Below are positions 46,481 to 58,033 of a stretch of 64,000 nucleotides of DNA, one piece after another (the first letter of the stretch is position 1; each line of letters opens with the position of its first letter). A program made the translations under genes and the position numbers. This DNA is from Marthasterias glacialis (Eukaryota; Echinodermata; Asteroidea; Forcipulatida; Asteriidae). The notes below the pieces were generated by a model, which ran no database searches, was not told the origin of the DNA, and saw only the letters and a list, made by a program, of their open reading frames with translations. The stretch is taken from positions 12,484,174 to 12,548,173 of the forward strand of contig OU452223.1 of NCBI GenBank assembly GCA_911728455.2. Direction: 5' to 3'.

Positions 46481-49400
46481 TTACATATCGTGATACTCGT
46501 AAGCAAAGTGTTTCCTGGTTCTCTGCCGTCGTGCTCGCTTCTCCTTGATCTTAGACAGCGTCTCGTAGGCCGCCTGAACCTTCATGAAAGCCGCTGCAGC
46601 CTCTTCTTTATTTCCAGTACGAATCTTATCCGGGTGCATCTCTCGAACGAGTGTCCGGTAACGCTTGGTGATTTCTTCTTGGCTTGCACCTTTGGAAAGC
46701 CCTAAAACCTGTTGGCAAAGATACATTACAAACATTCTTTTTAACACCTAGTTGTGGGGACTCCCTATTGGTGTTCTAGTATTCCCTCTTCTAAAACATC
46801 CGTCTGTGGGGACAGGGTTTGACAAAGAAAAACATTGTGGGGACCTTCATTCCATTGTATAAATGTCCCAACATCAGTGTGTGTGCCTGTCCACACACAC
46901 ACACCTACACATGTATGTCGACCCTGTAAAGCAAGGACTTCTCTTTGCTCTTCCATTGTTTGGAAAACTGAGCGAGCTTTTGTCATGTTTGTTAACCAGT
47001 TGGCGACAGCTGACAAATTTTCCAGCAAACAGGCAACGCGCCATTGTGTAAAAATCCGAATACCGAAACAAAGGTTGCCTGGATACGAGCATGCCCAGAG
47101 CACACACACAGGCCGTCTAATGCTTTGTTTTACTCGCACAAAGAGAAAACATGGTCTTGAATATTGCGCCAATTTTTGGCTACTGTGTGGTGGTTTTTGT
47201 GTAATCTCTGATTCCAGACCTTTGTCCTTTGGTTCTAAGAAGAGGATTACAAGACAAAGAGAGGCTTCCAGTCCACCATTGTTTTTTTTTATTGTATTTC
47301 AGCTCAATGGAGGTAAGTCAGAGTGAACCTGGGATCCTATGCCATAGGTCCAGCTGAGGTTTTGCAATTCACGGTACTCTTATTTGACATTTTTTCGATA
47401 GAGAAAACAAAAATCCTGGTGCTACAAAGAGAATCTCTGTTCTCTTGGCTTTGTCAAGTCAAGGTTTCTTTGTGCCAGTGATTCTCTCAAAGAAAAATGA
47501 TTCCGGCAATTCCGAGAAAATAATCCCACCAGGAGGATGGGAAAAAAATGGAAGAATCCCGGCTGCAACTGGTTATAAGTCCTCAGTGTCAGCACACACA
47601 CACAAAAAGTTAGTAACAAACGTCAATTGGTAATAGGTTTAAAGGAGCATTGCGGCCTTGTTGGGCAATTGATTGGGCAGTAAAATAAAAATTATTGAAT
47701 GCAGCATGAATAGAAAGATCGTCCAAAAGTAGAATATAAACGTCCACAACAATAACCCCCAAATTTGGCCGGATTCGTGGTCATCCAAAAAGAAAAGTGC
47801 TGAAATAAAAGCAGTCTCAAAATGTGAAATCCTTTTTTTGTTTTAGCGAACCTGAATAAAAACGATCAATCCATTATTTTCATGGGTTGCATAATGGTAA
47901 GTAAAGGCTGGTCTCGACGAGACCAGTCGGATATTCGAGACTGCAAGGGCCCAAGACCTACAACACTGCCCAATGCTAGCCTGGCAGGTAGGGTAATCTG
48001 TGGTACCAGTAATTAATGGTCCTTTGGTTTCTTATAACATGCATTTGGCCAGCTAATCACTGTTACAAGAGAACGCTGAACACACTTTGTAGAAAATCTG
48101 CCATATACAGTGTATGTGCATAACTTGCCTGATATGCATTCTGTTCTCCTTCCGGATCTAATGACTGCACGAATCGACTCCACATATTCGCCCAACCCTT
48201 CTCCCATCCCTCACGGAACAGCTCCTTGATGGTTTCCTTGAACTCCTTCCACATGGGAGAACCAAAGAAGTGGTCGACAGCATCCCTAAGTCGAATGGTT
48301 TCTCCATCGGCGGTAGTGATTGAAGCATTGTAGTAGAGGGTAGACCCCCACATGCTCATGATCATAGATCCTGTGAGAAGAAGGAAAAAGTCCGAACAAT
48401 AAGAGCTACTGAAGTCCTCTTCAAAGAAGGCAGTGTTGGATCCCTGCAAAACAGTTGTTTTTCATCTATTTTTTATATGTTTTTTATCTTTTTATTTTTG
48501 TATGCAATGCGCCCATCACAAGGCCCAAAGGCCACTCGAGGTGTGGGCTACTTTTTAAAGGGATAGAAACCTGCCTCAGTGTCTTGCTCAAGGACACAAG
48601 TGTCATGACCAGGATTCGAGTTTACTGTTGACTGTGGGGAAATGTGCCATGCAAAGATTTAACAACAAATTCAAGTAACAAAATGCAACCAAAAATTATA
48701 CGCAAAACTTCTGAATCAGACAACTTTGAGATAAATGGGTTAAATAGTTGACGCTGGATGACTTGTATACACGCCAATATTTTCTGAGCCAGCAAACGAA
48801 AAGTCACTGGACATTTTGTTCAGAGCACGCAAAGAGTATGCACTCACTGAGCAACGCTTCGTTTCACCCACACAAAGAGGACAGATGGTGTTGGCTATAT
48901 TCGCCCATGAAGCAGGGGTTGTTGTGTCATCCCTGATAACAGACCTTTGTCCTTTTCTTCCAAGACGAGAGGCTTCCACCATTGTTCATTCATTGTTTTT
49001 CGGCTCAATGGAGGCAAGTCCAAGTGAACTGAGTATCTAGTCTTGGTTTTGGATTAAAAAAAAAAAAATCCTTGGCCGTAGCTAGCTCAAGACCGAGGTT
49101 TTGCAATTCATGCTGCGTGAATTTGACATTTTCTCAATAGAAGAACCACAAATTCCGGTGCTTCAAAGAGAATCTTTGTTCTCTCGGTTTGTTCAAGTCA
49201 ATGTTTTATTTTGTGCCAGCGGTACTGTCAAAGAAAAAGGATTCCAGCAATTCCGAGAAAATAATCCCATCAGGCTGGACGGGAAAAAACATGGTAGACA
49301 TTCCCGCCGTTAACTGGTTAAAGGTAAGAACATCTCCCCGCAAACTGGTTAAAGGTAAGAACATCACTGCTTTTTGCAAGAGTAAAATAATCCCATCTTA

Positions 49401-50602
49401 CTAGTTGTTCATTTTTGCGTCGGGGATAAAGAATATTATTTGTGTTTTCTAACCCATACACCGTTGTGTGTTAAGCACTGTATACTCAGTACTTTCCCCG
49501 AGTCCTGTAAAAAGAACTCACAGGCATATTCCTCAGGTGGGATTCGAACCCACGACCCCCGCAGACCTAGAGCAGATGTCTAACCGACAAGGCTACCGAG
49601 AATGCCCCTATGGCATCTCAAATAGTGTACCCTCAGAAAACCTGACATTTGCTCAAATCGAACGGTAGACAGCACATCAAAAAAGCACACCTGAAAAATA
49701 TGGCATGTTTTCTATATGCGTGATCGGCAATTTTAGCGCGCCCATGTCCAGCGCAATCATGAAAGTACGTTGCGTGATCACAGTGCCTGTGTCATACCAT
49801 TCCATGCGTTTTAGTTTTTTTTTACGCATTCACAGCAACCATAACCGAATGCGTTTCGGCACAGCTGAGGCATGCCGAGGGTACACTATTCTGTGCTCCA
49901 TAGATGACAGCAATGGCATCAAAGTCCCGGTTCTCTGGGGCACGTCACTGCATGCCGCCAAGCTTTTCCTTTGAACATCATTTACGGTTAAAAAAACAAC
50001 ATACCTCCAAGAAAAAGCACAAACAGTCGGTTGCAGAACCCTCTTTGACTCGGAGTCCTTTTGAAGCTTCGGTCTCTCTGGAACAGAATGGCACTAAGCA
50101 AAGCCATGTACACAATAATGCTAGGGTTGCTGAGGAGCTTCACCGCGGGTATGACAGCTCCCACTATTGCCCACTTAAAATGTCCAGTTTCCCGGCCGAT
50201 ATTTCCAACAATGTGGACCCCAACGGCGACACTGGATGGCACAAAGAGGCATCGGACTACTGGGTACACGGTGGCAAAGTCCTCCGAGATGGCCAACATA
50301 GACAGGTACCCGAGGAAAGTTCCAAAGCATACTTGGCCGATGAAGCGGCTCGGGTTGAACGGTGGCGATCTGCGTAATCTGATCATTTCGGTGAGGCGTT
50401 CCATGTAGTAGGGCTCCTCGTTTGCCGAGTCGACATACGATGGTAGATGCCACATATCACGAAGCCAACCCAGACCGAAGATCCCGCCAGCTGTCGCCCA
50501 CCAGACGAATGCATGTCTGTCTCGACCCAGATAGAAGTGATGCACACCCAACCATCCTACAAACCACCACAGCACGTACGCCACAAATAGATTCTTTGCC
50601 AT
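46481..50602 (-). CDS. DNAJC22: DnaJ homolog subfamily C member 22 (TM2 domain plus C-terminal J domain), complete
   Basis: Three exons: 50005-50602, 48129-48370 and 46481-46708, giving 356 codons with TAA at 46481-46483 (355 aa; vertebrate DNAJC22 is about 340). The N-terminus is a TM2 domain: two hydrophobic helices around GWLGVHHFYLGRDRHAFVWW with a loop ending GLGWLRDMWHLP. Further hydrophobic segments follow (LGYLSMLAI, WAIVGAVIPAVKLL, NRLFVLFLGG, and MSMWGSTLYYN across exon 2), so this is a multi-pass membrane protein. The C-terminal J domain (exon 3) carries the HPD tripeptide in MHPDK, needed to stimulate Hsp70 ATPase. The Drosophila relative wurst acts with Hsc70 and clathrin in endocytosis; a similar role is inferred here. 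The start is the first Met before the TM2 domain. Intron 2 uses a GC donor (CAG|GCAAGT); intron 1 is GT-AG. A MITE copy lies just beyond the stop codon. Confidence 0.95.
46991..47576. mobile_element. TIR element family M9, copy 2
   Basis: GTTAACCAGTTGGCGACAGC at left, CTGCAACTGGTTAT at right, with the same inner markers. It lies inside DNAJC22 intron 2. Confidence 0.78.
48123..48128 (-). other. DNAJC22: Non-canonical GC splice donor of DNAJC22 intron 2
   Basis: The exon 2 reading frame NAYQ must join VLGL of exon 3. The only junction in phase is CAG|GCAAGT on the minus strand, with acceptor CCAACAG at 46709-46715. CAG|GCAAGT is the strong consensus for GC-AG introns, so this is a minor-class donor and not a sequencing error. 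No in-phase GT donor lies nearby. Confidence 0.85.
48520..48618 (-). mobile_element. Family A SINE fragment
   Basis: Constant region GTCTTGCTCAAGGACACAAG and a partial B box, on the minus strand, in DNAJC22 intron 1. Confidence 0.5.
48739..49322. mobile_element. TIR element family M9, copy 3
   Basis: GGTTAAATAGTTGACGCTGG at left, CCGTTAACTGGTTAA at right, with the same inner markers. Inside DNAJC22 intron 1. Confidence 0.78.
49415..49622 (-). mobile_element. Family B SINE
   Basis: CGGGGATAAAGAATATTATT, ACCCATACACCGTTGTGTGT and GGTGGGATTCGAACCCACGA in order, with tRNA-like stem remnants to 49605. In DNAJC22 intron 1. Confidence 0.78.
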
Positions 50603-51682
50603 CTTGGATCACCTTCTCGTCGCAGTTCTCTGTGTACTTCACATTACAATTGGATCTACTGACAGTAAGCATAACACTCATCCCAAACTTTGCGCCAAAT
50701 CTCACCTCATCTAAGGTTCAAATGGAAAAAGAAAAAGAGTAGTCAAAATTTGGTTCCACTGTAGTGTTATTTATAGTAACTTATTTTCTCATTGATATCA
50801 TCAGTTCAATTGTAGTGTGACATATATGTATTAAAACCCTTGCAGCAGCGGGGAGACAAAAAATAATCAAATTTTTACCAAATATGGTCATAATTTTTTT
50901 TTAATGGGCCAATAAGGCCAAGATTCCATGTAATCCTCACCCCTGGTATACCCCACAAGCTTGTAGACTCCCATTGGACAGACCCTAACCACTGCAGAGT
51001 AAGGAGTGTTGAAAGACAGCAGCCACCTGTCTCAGTGTAGTAATTGATTGACCTTGTGGCTAAGGATCCTTGGCACAGGGCGGTATGCAATTTGTGAAAA
51101 CAGCTTGTGGGGCACATGGATCTTAAATAACACAAGTCTAAGTCTTGACTGGCACTCCAATTTACCCCCCACAGTGATTTATAATGGCTTTGGGCTTGCA
51201 GGGTGGGTTATTGACCTTAAAGACAGGGTGGACGAAATTTTATCCTCCTGGATCCAGCGAAGTTGTTGATTTTTGGAGCTGCTCAAAGAGTGTAATGCAC
51301 AATTACATCAAGATGAATGCCCTCACTTGCAGGAGAATACCCCACAACTCTGGAAGTCATGGCTGCTAGCCTACGGTTAATAATGTGTTCAGCGTCAGGC
51401 TTGATACTAAATCATGATAGGTTTACGTGCTGCTCAACATAGATGTGCATAACAAGTACAAGTAGGCCTACACTGTACTTCATACTAGCCCATTAAATAG
51501 TGCCAATACATTGGACTTCCTGGAGCTCGCTTCTTGAACATCAGAGACTGACATGATTTTTTCGAAATGCAAAGCTCCCTGTTTTTTTTGGGCTGAAATT
51601 TTCCTCCCACGGTTCATTTACCCTTGACACAGTTGTGGTGAATACTAAAATGATTTAGTGCCGGCTCGCTTTTGTGTGTGTA

Positions 51683-52440
51683 ATTTTATGAAGAATCTCC
51701 AAGCCAATACTGACACGTTTAACCAGTTCAAACCGGATGACGTGAATACACACAAATGTTTCCCCTGCCTGGAAACGGAAGCCGTGTAATATGGAAATGG
51801 TGGAAGCCTCTCGATGCCTCCTAATCGGGGATTATACAAAAACCGCCTCTCAATGGCCACAAAATATGAGTATTATATATTCATGACCTTTTTTGTCCTT
51901 GTGTGGATGAATCTAAGCGTCAGGCCGCATGTACGAGGTCTGCAAACGCTCCGCAGTTGAATGACCTGGTGACCTTTGGTCCGGTGGTCCGAAACTACAT
52001 AATGACGTCTTAAGACGTCTCTACCTTTATTGCTTCGTCCTTCGGATGGGACGTAAAGCCGTTGGTCCCGTGTGTGGTGTAATGCACGTAAACGAACCCA
52101 GTGACACTTATCGCAAAGAGAAGGGGTTCGCCCCGGTGTTCCTGGTTTGATCGGCTGCAGAATGCGCCACAGCACCTTGTAAACTGTTACATGGTGCTAT
52201 GTAAAGGAACAGGTCTCATACTTCAAAAACGTTACTCATCATACCTTGCAGGAAAAAATATTGAGCGCTCTGAGACGCCCATAGGGTGTGATAAAGCACT
52301 ATATAAAAACCGTGTATTATTATTATTATTATTAAGACGGCTTCCGTTTCCAGGCAGGGGAAACATTTGCTTGAAAACAGGTCATCCGGCGCCAACTGGT
52401 TAAAACAAGTCGACAGCCATGATGTTTACCGATGTTAATG
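51683..52440. mobile_element. Family M13 fragment split by an M9 element
   Basis: AATTTTATGAAGAATCTCC with ACTGACACG (51683-51716) and AAGTCGACAGCCATGATGTT (52408-52430) are the two halves of an M13 arm. M9 copy 4 sits exactly between them. Confidence 0.65.
51717..52404. mobile_element. TIR element family M9, copy 4, interrupted by a SINE body and nested in another element
   Basis: GTTTAACCAGTTCAAACCGG at left and CGGCGCCAACTGGTTAAAAC at right. The TTTCCCCTGCCTGGAAAC / GTTTCCAGGCAGGGGAAA arms are intact. A SINE piece (~52025-52335) lies in the middle, flanked by TAAGACG at 52018-52024 and 52335-52341. Confidence 0.8.
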
Positions 52441-53440
52441 CTTCTCTCCTAGTCTCTGTTTCAGCAGCAAGACCATCTTCTGTGTACTTGTCGTATTCGG
52501 GCAATACACTTTCTCTAACCACAAGCCATGCACATCCTGGGCAGGTGACCTACGTCGATGTGGTTAACATGTGGTTAAGTTTGTGTTCGGTGACATGAAC
52601 ACAATTAGCGATCCTGACAGTTTGCTGACTAGACAAGTCATAGTGCTGTGTCAGCAGCAAACATGTGGGAGTTTTAAACAGGTCCATATCGGTTTGGAGT
52701 GAGGATTCTTCGAAAGATTAGACCAAAACGAACCTTCACTACATGTACATTATTTCAATGTATTCGTCACAACCATGTAACGGGTAAGTGAACGTTGGAG
52801 GAAAATTTCGGCCCCCCAAAAAAAGCGTGAAGTTCCATTTAAAAGACCATGTCAATCTCTGATGCTATGTGGGCTTACATGTAGGCTTAATGCCAAGCCT
52901 AAAGACTGGTTTCCAGTTGGTCGTGCGATGATCACAAGGTGGTAAAATTGATGCGTGATGCAGTTTACAGTCCACGCTGACATGTCAGTGACCGTAGACT
53001 GCAAAAAGGCTCAGCGTCCAGCGATCACAGCATCTGGCAAATATTCATCGCGCGACCAATTATAAACTAGCCTTTAGAGCCAAGAAGCTTATATATTGGC
53101 ACTTTTTATGGGGCTATCCTCATACCACTTTTATTAGGCACAAACAGCATGTGTGTGAATAGATAATGAGTTAAGCGAGTATAACAAAATAGAGTGAGAT
53201 GTGTGTTTTCATCGGATCTATCTAACTTGTAGGCCTATAGCAAAATGATTCTAAGGGAATTAAAGGGCCTACAAGGAATTGTTGTCGGTACAATTGTGTC
53301 AGATACGTTCAATAGTACATCAAAAGTACTCTAAATTAACGTGAATTCTAACCTGTTTAATTTTGGGGATTAAATTAATTTAATGGATGCAACACCATAA
53401 TTTGATTTTTGTTTTCCTCAAAAAAGTATTTAAAAAAATT

Positions 53441-53757
53441 GTATTTATTTAACAGTTTATCAACCGATTTTTAACGTCTGCGGTTATCTGACAAAAGGTC
53501 AACACACATGCACAATGCACTTGGATCGTACCATTCTACCCAGTAGGTAAGACTTAGTATTAAAAATGGAAGATTATATTTTGCTCTCTATTGGTATTTA
53601 TTTAACAGTTTATCAACGGATTTTTAACATCTTTGGTTATCTGACACAAGGTCATCACACTTGCACAATGCACATGGATCGTACCATTATACCCAGTAGG
53701 TAAGACTTAATATTAAAAATGAAAGATTATATTTTGCCCTCTATTGGTATTTATTTT
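53441..53757. repeat. Tandem duplication, 153-bp unit, two copies plus start of a third
   Basis: GTATTTATTTAACAGTTTAT occurs at 53441 and 53594, and GTATTTATTTTA at 53747. The unit includes CACAATGCAC(T/A)TGGATCGTA and ATTATATTTTGC. About 93% identical by eye. Confidence 0.85.
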
Positions 53758-53859
53758 AGTTATTACATGTATTTTTTCAATTTTGTCTTGTAAGATCATT
53801 AGCGCCCCTGGGAAGCATAGATGTTTTAGTCGTGTATTGGTGACATGCTATGAACTGTC

Positions 53860-54192
53860 TGCGTGAAATTTTATGAAAAATCTCAGAGCTGATACAGTGC
53901 AGACACATTCAAACATCGTCGGAGCCATGATGGTTGCTGTGACCTGTACTTCTCTAGTCATTTTCATGTCGCTGTTCACGCTGCTCGGAACCTTTACATC
54001 GTCGCTTCGAGGTAAACGTCGCAAGAGGACTGCTGGTAGAAAGACTAGAGGAGTACAGGTCATAGCAGTGTACAGCACGCATGAACAACAGCAACCATCA
54101 TGGCTCGGACGATGTTCAAAGTGTCTGTATCAGCTCTGAGATTTTTTTATAAAATTCCACCAAAATAAGTCATTGCATCTCGGATCTAATGT
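53860..54192. mobile_element. TIR element family M13, copy 1
   Basis: GAAATTTTATGAAAAATCTC at left, GAGATTTTTTTATAAAATTC at right. CAAACATCGTCGGAGCCATG and CATGGCTCGGACGATGTT continue the arms. The right side extends to GGATCTAATGTACT. Confidence 0.8.
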
Positions 54193-54267
54193 ACTCCAGT
54201 CTTTCGGGCAATGACCAAAAAGAGATCATCATGGGAAAAATGTTGGCACAAAGATGTAAGTCTCAAA

Positions 54268-55064
54268 AGACCGATTGCGCGACAATGTTGACATGCGGTC
54301 ACGTGACCCCCTACTGGGTATAACGCCGTACAGCTGATGGCAAAATACGTGTAAAGAGATATGCCATGACACGGAGTGAGTTCGAAAACAGTCAATTTTA
54401 CTTTTGTTAAGTGATAAATTAGTTAATCAGACCCTTTATTTAAAGTAGCATGTTGTGGCATTAATTTAAATCACATCACTGTTTCATAATTTAACAGAAT
54501 TCTACTAAAAAGAGGTTTTTTAAGCCATGCACTACCGGCGTCGGACGACTATTATGTAGCCACCCGTGTGTTATTTTGTTTGTAATGTAGGCCTAAATCA
54601 CTGTAAAAAAAGGATAAACAACGTTGGAAAAGTGAGCATTAATACCTAGCCTTGCAAAATTTCAAACAGGCAAAGGAATCACACAGTTTTGGAGAGCAAT
54701 TTCTTTGGATGATTTCAGCTTCAAAACTTTGAAACTTTTGTGTTGAAAAGGGTGTGGTGATCGCGGTCGTCTGGCCTAACGTTCCGTCGTGCGCTGTACA
54801 CATCGTGCACATTTATACGTTACTTGTACAATTTTCAAGACTTGCTGGAACTATCTTTACTGGCTTTATTCAGCCACTCGAAGGTCTCTGGTACAAACTC
54901 TGGAATATTTTTTACAGATTTCGAGCAAAAAAAAGCCTCGATCGAATAAACTAAATGCATTAATCATCATGTACCGTACTGCACTTTCCTAAGGAGGACG
55001 TCGTGTGTGTTTACATTTTATACCCAGAAGTGGTCACGTGACGCGGGTTGTGCAATCGGTCTAT
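54268..55064. mobile_element. TIR element family M8, copy 2, carrying a ~360-bp insertion
   Basis: Same ends and same inner block (GTGATCGCGGTCGTCTGGCC) as 39068-39498. Unrelated AT-rich sequence from about 54387 to 54745 interrupts the left part, with GAAAA at both edges. Confidence 0.82.
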
Positions 55065-55736
55065 TCGAAAGTTGATGTCTGAATATGGGTCATAGCGTTC
55101 GTAGGGCCAAGAAGCGGAGGTAGTCCAGGATATTGGCACTATTTTTATGGGGGTATTATAATGCGTGCATGACTTTGAATGTACTGGGAGAGCGATGATC
55201 ATGAACTGTACGTCCAAACTTTTTAGGCATTCAAGCGCTGACGTCATTCCAAAACGTCCCTCTGAATGACCTCAAATAAACCCCCGAACCTTGAAGTGCG
55301 CGGATTTCTTCGGGATTTAATTATTTTTAATAGAAAATAATTAATTTCAATGTTTCACTTTCAAGTATGTTTTTAATTTAATTCTTTATTTGTTCATGTT
55401 GTTGCTTGATACTGATAATGTCCCAGACCTAGAAATCAGTACAGGCTCCGAAAAAAAGACTGAATGCAACAGATAAAATGTTATTTGGTAAAGAATATTT
55501 TGCTGTACACAGAGTCATGAGACTAGAGAGAGGTACAGGGCTGGGACTCGTTGAGGCGTTAGTGCAAGGCGCAGTAGGGCCTACACACAATGCTACTCAG
55601 ACATCGAGCTACCATGCATGCCCAGTTAAGTTATTCACTGCAACAGCCAGTGCACAGGTGCTAGTAGCCCCATACATTGTGCCAATATGCTGGACTACCT
55701 CCACTTCTTGGCCCAACGAACCCTGTCCTCTAAGAC

Positions 55737-56393
55737 TACTCCTTGAACTATGAGGTTCGTTCCGCTATCGTCTCCACGAACCTCATAGAGTGACATGTAC
55801 AAAATCCTATTTGAAACTTTCTGCCCTTCACGTTTACATGGCTACAGTTCTTTTTTGAAATCAGATCTCGCCAAAATTAGGCTCTATGTGTTCTTTCAAC
55901 TCTCATCGAGCGTTGCACGGGTCCAGAAAATTCACTCCGCAAACTAAAAGTTTTTAAAAAGTGATAAATTCTCACCGTAATTCAGATCCCATTCAAACAG
56001 TATTGCAACAAATATGGCGGCCGGAGTTGCAAAATTAACTGGTATGCTGGTATGCGGTGCGCTGGTCCTATGGGCTGGTTCCGCGTACCAGTTAATTTTG
56101 CAACTCCGGTTGCCATATTTGTTGCAATACTGTTTGAATGGGATCTGAGTTACGGTGAGAATTTATCACTTTTTAACAACTTTTAGTTTGCGAAGTGGAT
56201 TTTCTGGACCCGTGCAACGCTCGATGAGAGTTGAAAGAACACATAGAGCCTAGTTTTGGCGAGATCTGATTTCAAAAAAGAACTGTAGCCATGTAAACGT
56301 GAAGGGCAGAAAGTTTCGAATAGGATTTTGTACATGTCACTCTATGAGGTTCGTGGAGACGATAGCGGAACGAACCTCATAGTTCTAGGAGTA
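55737..56393. mobile_element. 657-bp foldback DNA transposon, copy 2, with 9-bp target duplication
   Basis: Same element and identical length as 8655-9311. Arms are 55737-56044 and 56086-56393, with a 41-bp spacer. The target duplication is CTCTAAGAC at 55728-55736 and 56394-56402. It differs from copy 1 by scattered substitutions, several of which appear in both arms. Confidence 0.93.
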
Positions 56394-56487
56394 CTCTAAG
56401 ACCAGACATCAAATCGAAACTTACACTTTTTTGTCAACTTTTTTCCATCGATGATCTCTAAATTATTGCGCTAGGGTCTCAAGTACA

Positions 56488-57075
56488 TTAGATCCGAGGT
56501 ATAATGACTTATTTTGGTGGAATTTTACGACAAATCTCCGTACTGGTATTAGTCCATGTGAACGGCGTTGGAGGAGCCATGATGGTTGCTGTTGCGTTGT
56601 TCAGCGGGAGGGCGCTATGACTCGTTGTAATCTTGCGCTAGTCTTTATTCCAGCAGTCTTCTTGCGACATTTACCTGAAAGTGGTGGCGTCAAGGTTTCG
56701 AGCAGTGGTAAACATTCTTGGATGTGCTGACTAATTGCATGCATTACACTCGGGACAGCCGCTGTAAATTTATCCACATCGTTTGCAGCCGGGAAACATT
56801 CAGTCGCCTTGGACAAGGCCAGCCTGCAATTTTAGTAACGAATATGACCCTTTTTAGAGGGAGGTGGGGGAAGAGGCTAAGGGGCGTTCGGCAACGGCCG
56901 ACAGTATGATGAACGAATACACACACATACATAGCGACACGAAAAAGACTAGCGCAAGGTTACGACGAGTCATAGCGCCCTCTCGCAGTACAGCGAAACA
57001 GCAACCATCATGGCTCCTCCGACGTCGCTGACATGGACTTATACCAGCACGGAAATTTGTCATAAAAATTCCACC
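56488..57075. mobile_element. TIR element family M13, copy 2
   Basis: TACATTAGATCCGAGGTATA and GGTGGAATTTTACGACAAAT at left; TTTGTCATAAAAATTCCACC at right. GGAGCCATGATGGTTGCTGT is mirrored by ACAGCAACCATCATGGCTCC. The insertion point is 86 bp from the 657-bp foldback element. Confidence 0.8.
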
Positions 57076-58013
57076 AGGAGTTATCGCACGGGGAGGGCGG
57101 CGGAAATCTGGGTTGACCACGCACACATGCACACACTCACACACAGCTAGCTGGCTAGCCAGGCATGACAGGGCAAAGATTAGAACCTCAGTCATACTTA
57201 GTGTTTTAAAAAGAACATATTTCTTACTTTGTTTATAAGAACGGCAGTGCACAGTGCATTAAAGTAAATTTATGCTCAAAATAAAATTACAAAGAAAACA
57301 CAAACAAAAGCAAGTACTTACGACTACCGATCCCCCAAACGAAAGGTTTCACTCTTCACCACCTGTCTCTCTGTTTCCGGGCAGTAACATATGACCCCTT
57401 AATCCATTAAGTGTCGATACTTCGTTTGACACGTCTGGGTACTCGATAAATATCAAGCTGACTGGAGAGGGCGCTGTTTACCAGTTAATTAGCTGGCGTC
57501 CATAGTGACAGAAGACAGCTGATGATTTATTGATACTCCAGTCCAGGGTTCGGGTACGAAACATGCCAAATTCTTTCGATACTTTTTGTCATTTACAGTT
57601 TTAGAGAACTTCGTAGGAACTGGAGATGAATTTTGAATTGCGATTTATAAAACAGATGTAAAAGTTACGCATCTTTCTTTGTTATCTTTTCAGGTACGGC
57701 TACTTTTTTTTTAACCTGGAAATTAAATTTTTAATCCAATCATAAATGTTTCAATCATCAATAAATTTAAGAATTAGCAGATAGGGGGCTGGTGTAGTAC
57801 TAGTGTAGTAGTAAATAGGCCCCAGGTCTATCTGAAAATAAAGCAATTCAAAATAAATTTAAGCCAGTTAAAATTATTTGAAAAATTCGTTATCACCCAA
57901 ATTGAAAAAAACAAATTATGGAGGGGAATTCATATTTTATTAATCCCACGCCATCTACTTTCAGTTCCAGAATTGTATTTGTAAGTCTCCTCTGTGAAAA
58001 CCATCTCTCTCAC

Positions 58014-58033
58014 GGGGGGGGGGGGGGGGGGGG
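58014..58033 (+). repeat. Run of 20 consecutive G
   Basis: A homopolymer G tract about 570 bp before the Rab-like ATG. A second run of 15 G is at 59122-59136 in intron 2. Length may be uncertain in any assembly. Confidence 0.8.

Noticed and set aside
46835..47326. 163-codon open frame on the plus strand
   Set aside because: Cys/His/Thr-rich low-complexity start from a CA repeat, overlapping the M9 transposon inside DNAJC22 intron 2.
53873..54139. 88-codon frame with a hydrophobic stretch (a possible small membrane protein)
   Set aside because: It spans an M13 inverted-repeat element; the second copy at 56488 does not keep the frame.
55088..55720. A TIR element defined by CCAAGAAGCGGAGGTAGTCC and its inverse at 55677
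   Set aside because: The orientation of these motifs is opposite to the pair at 51502/53084, so they may be ends of different elements. I could not define a single unit.
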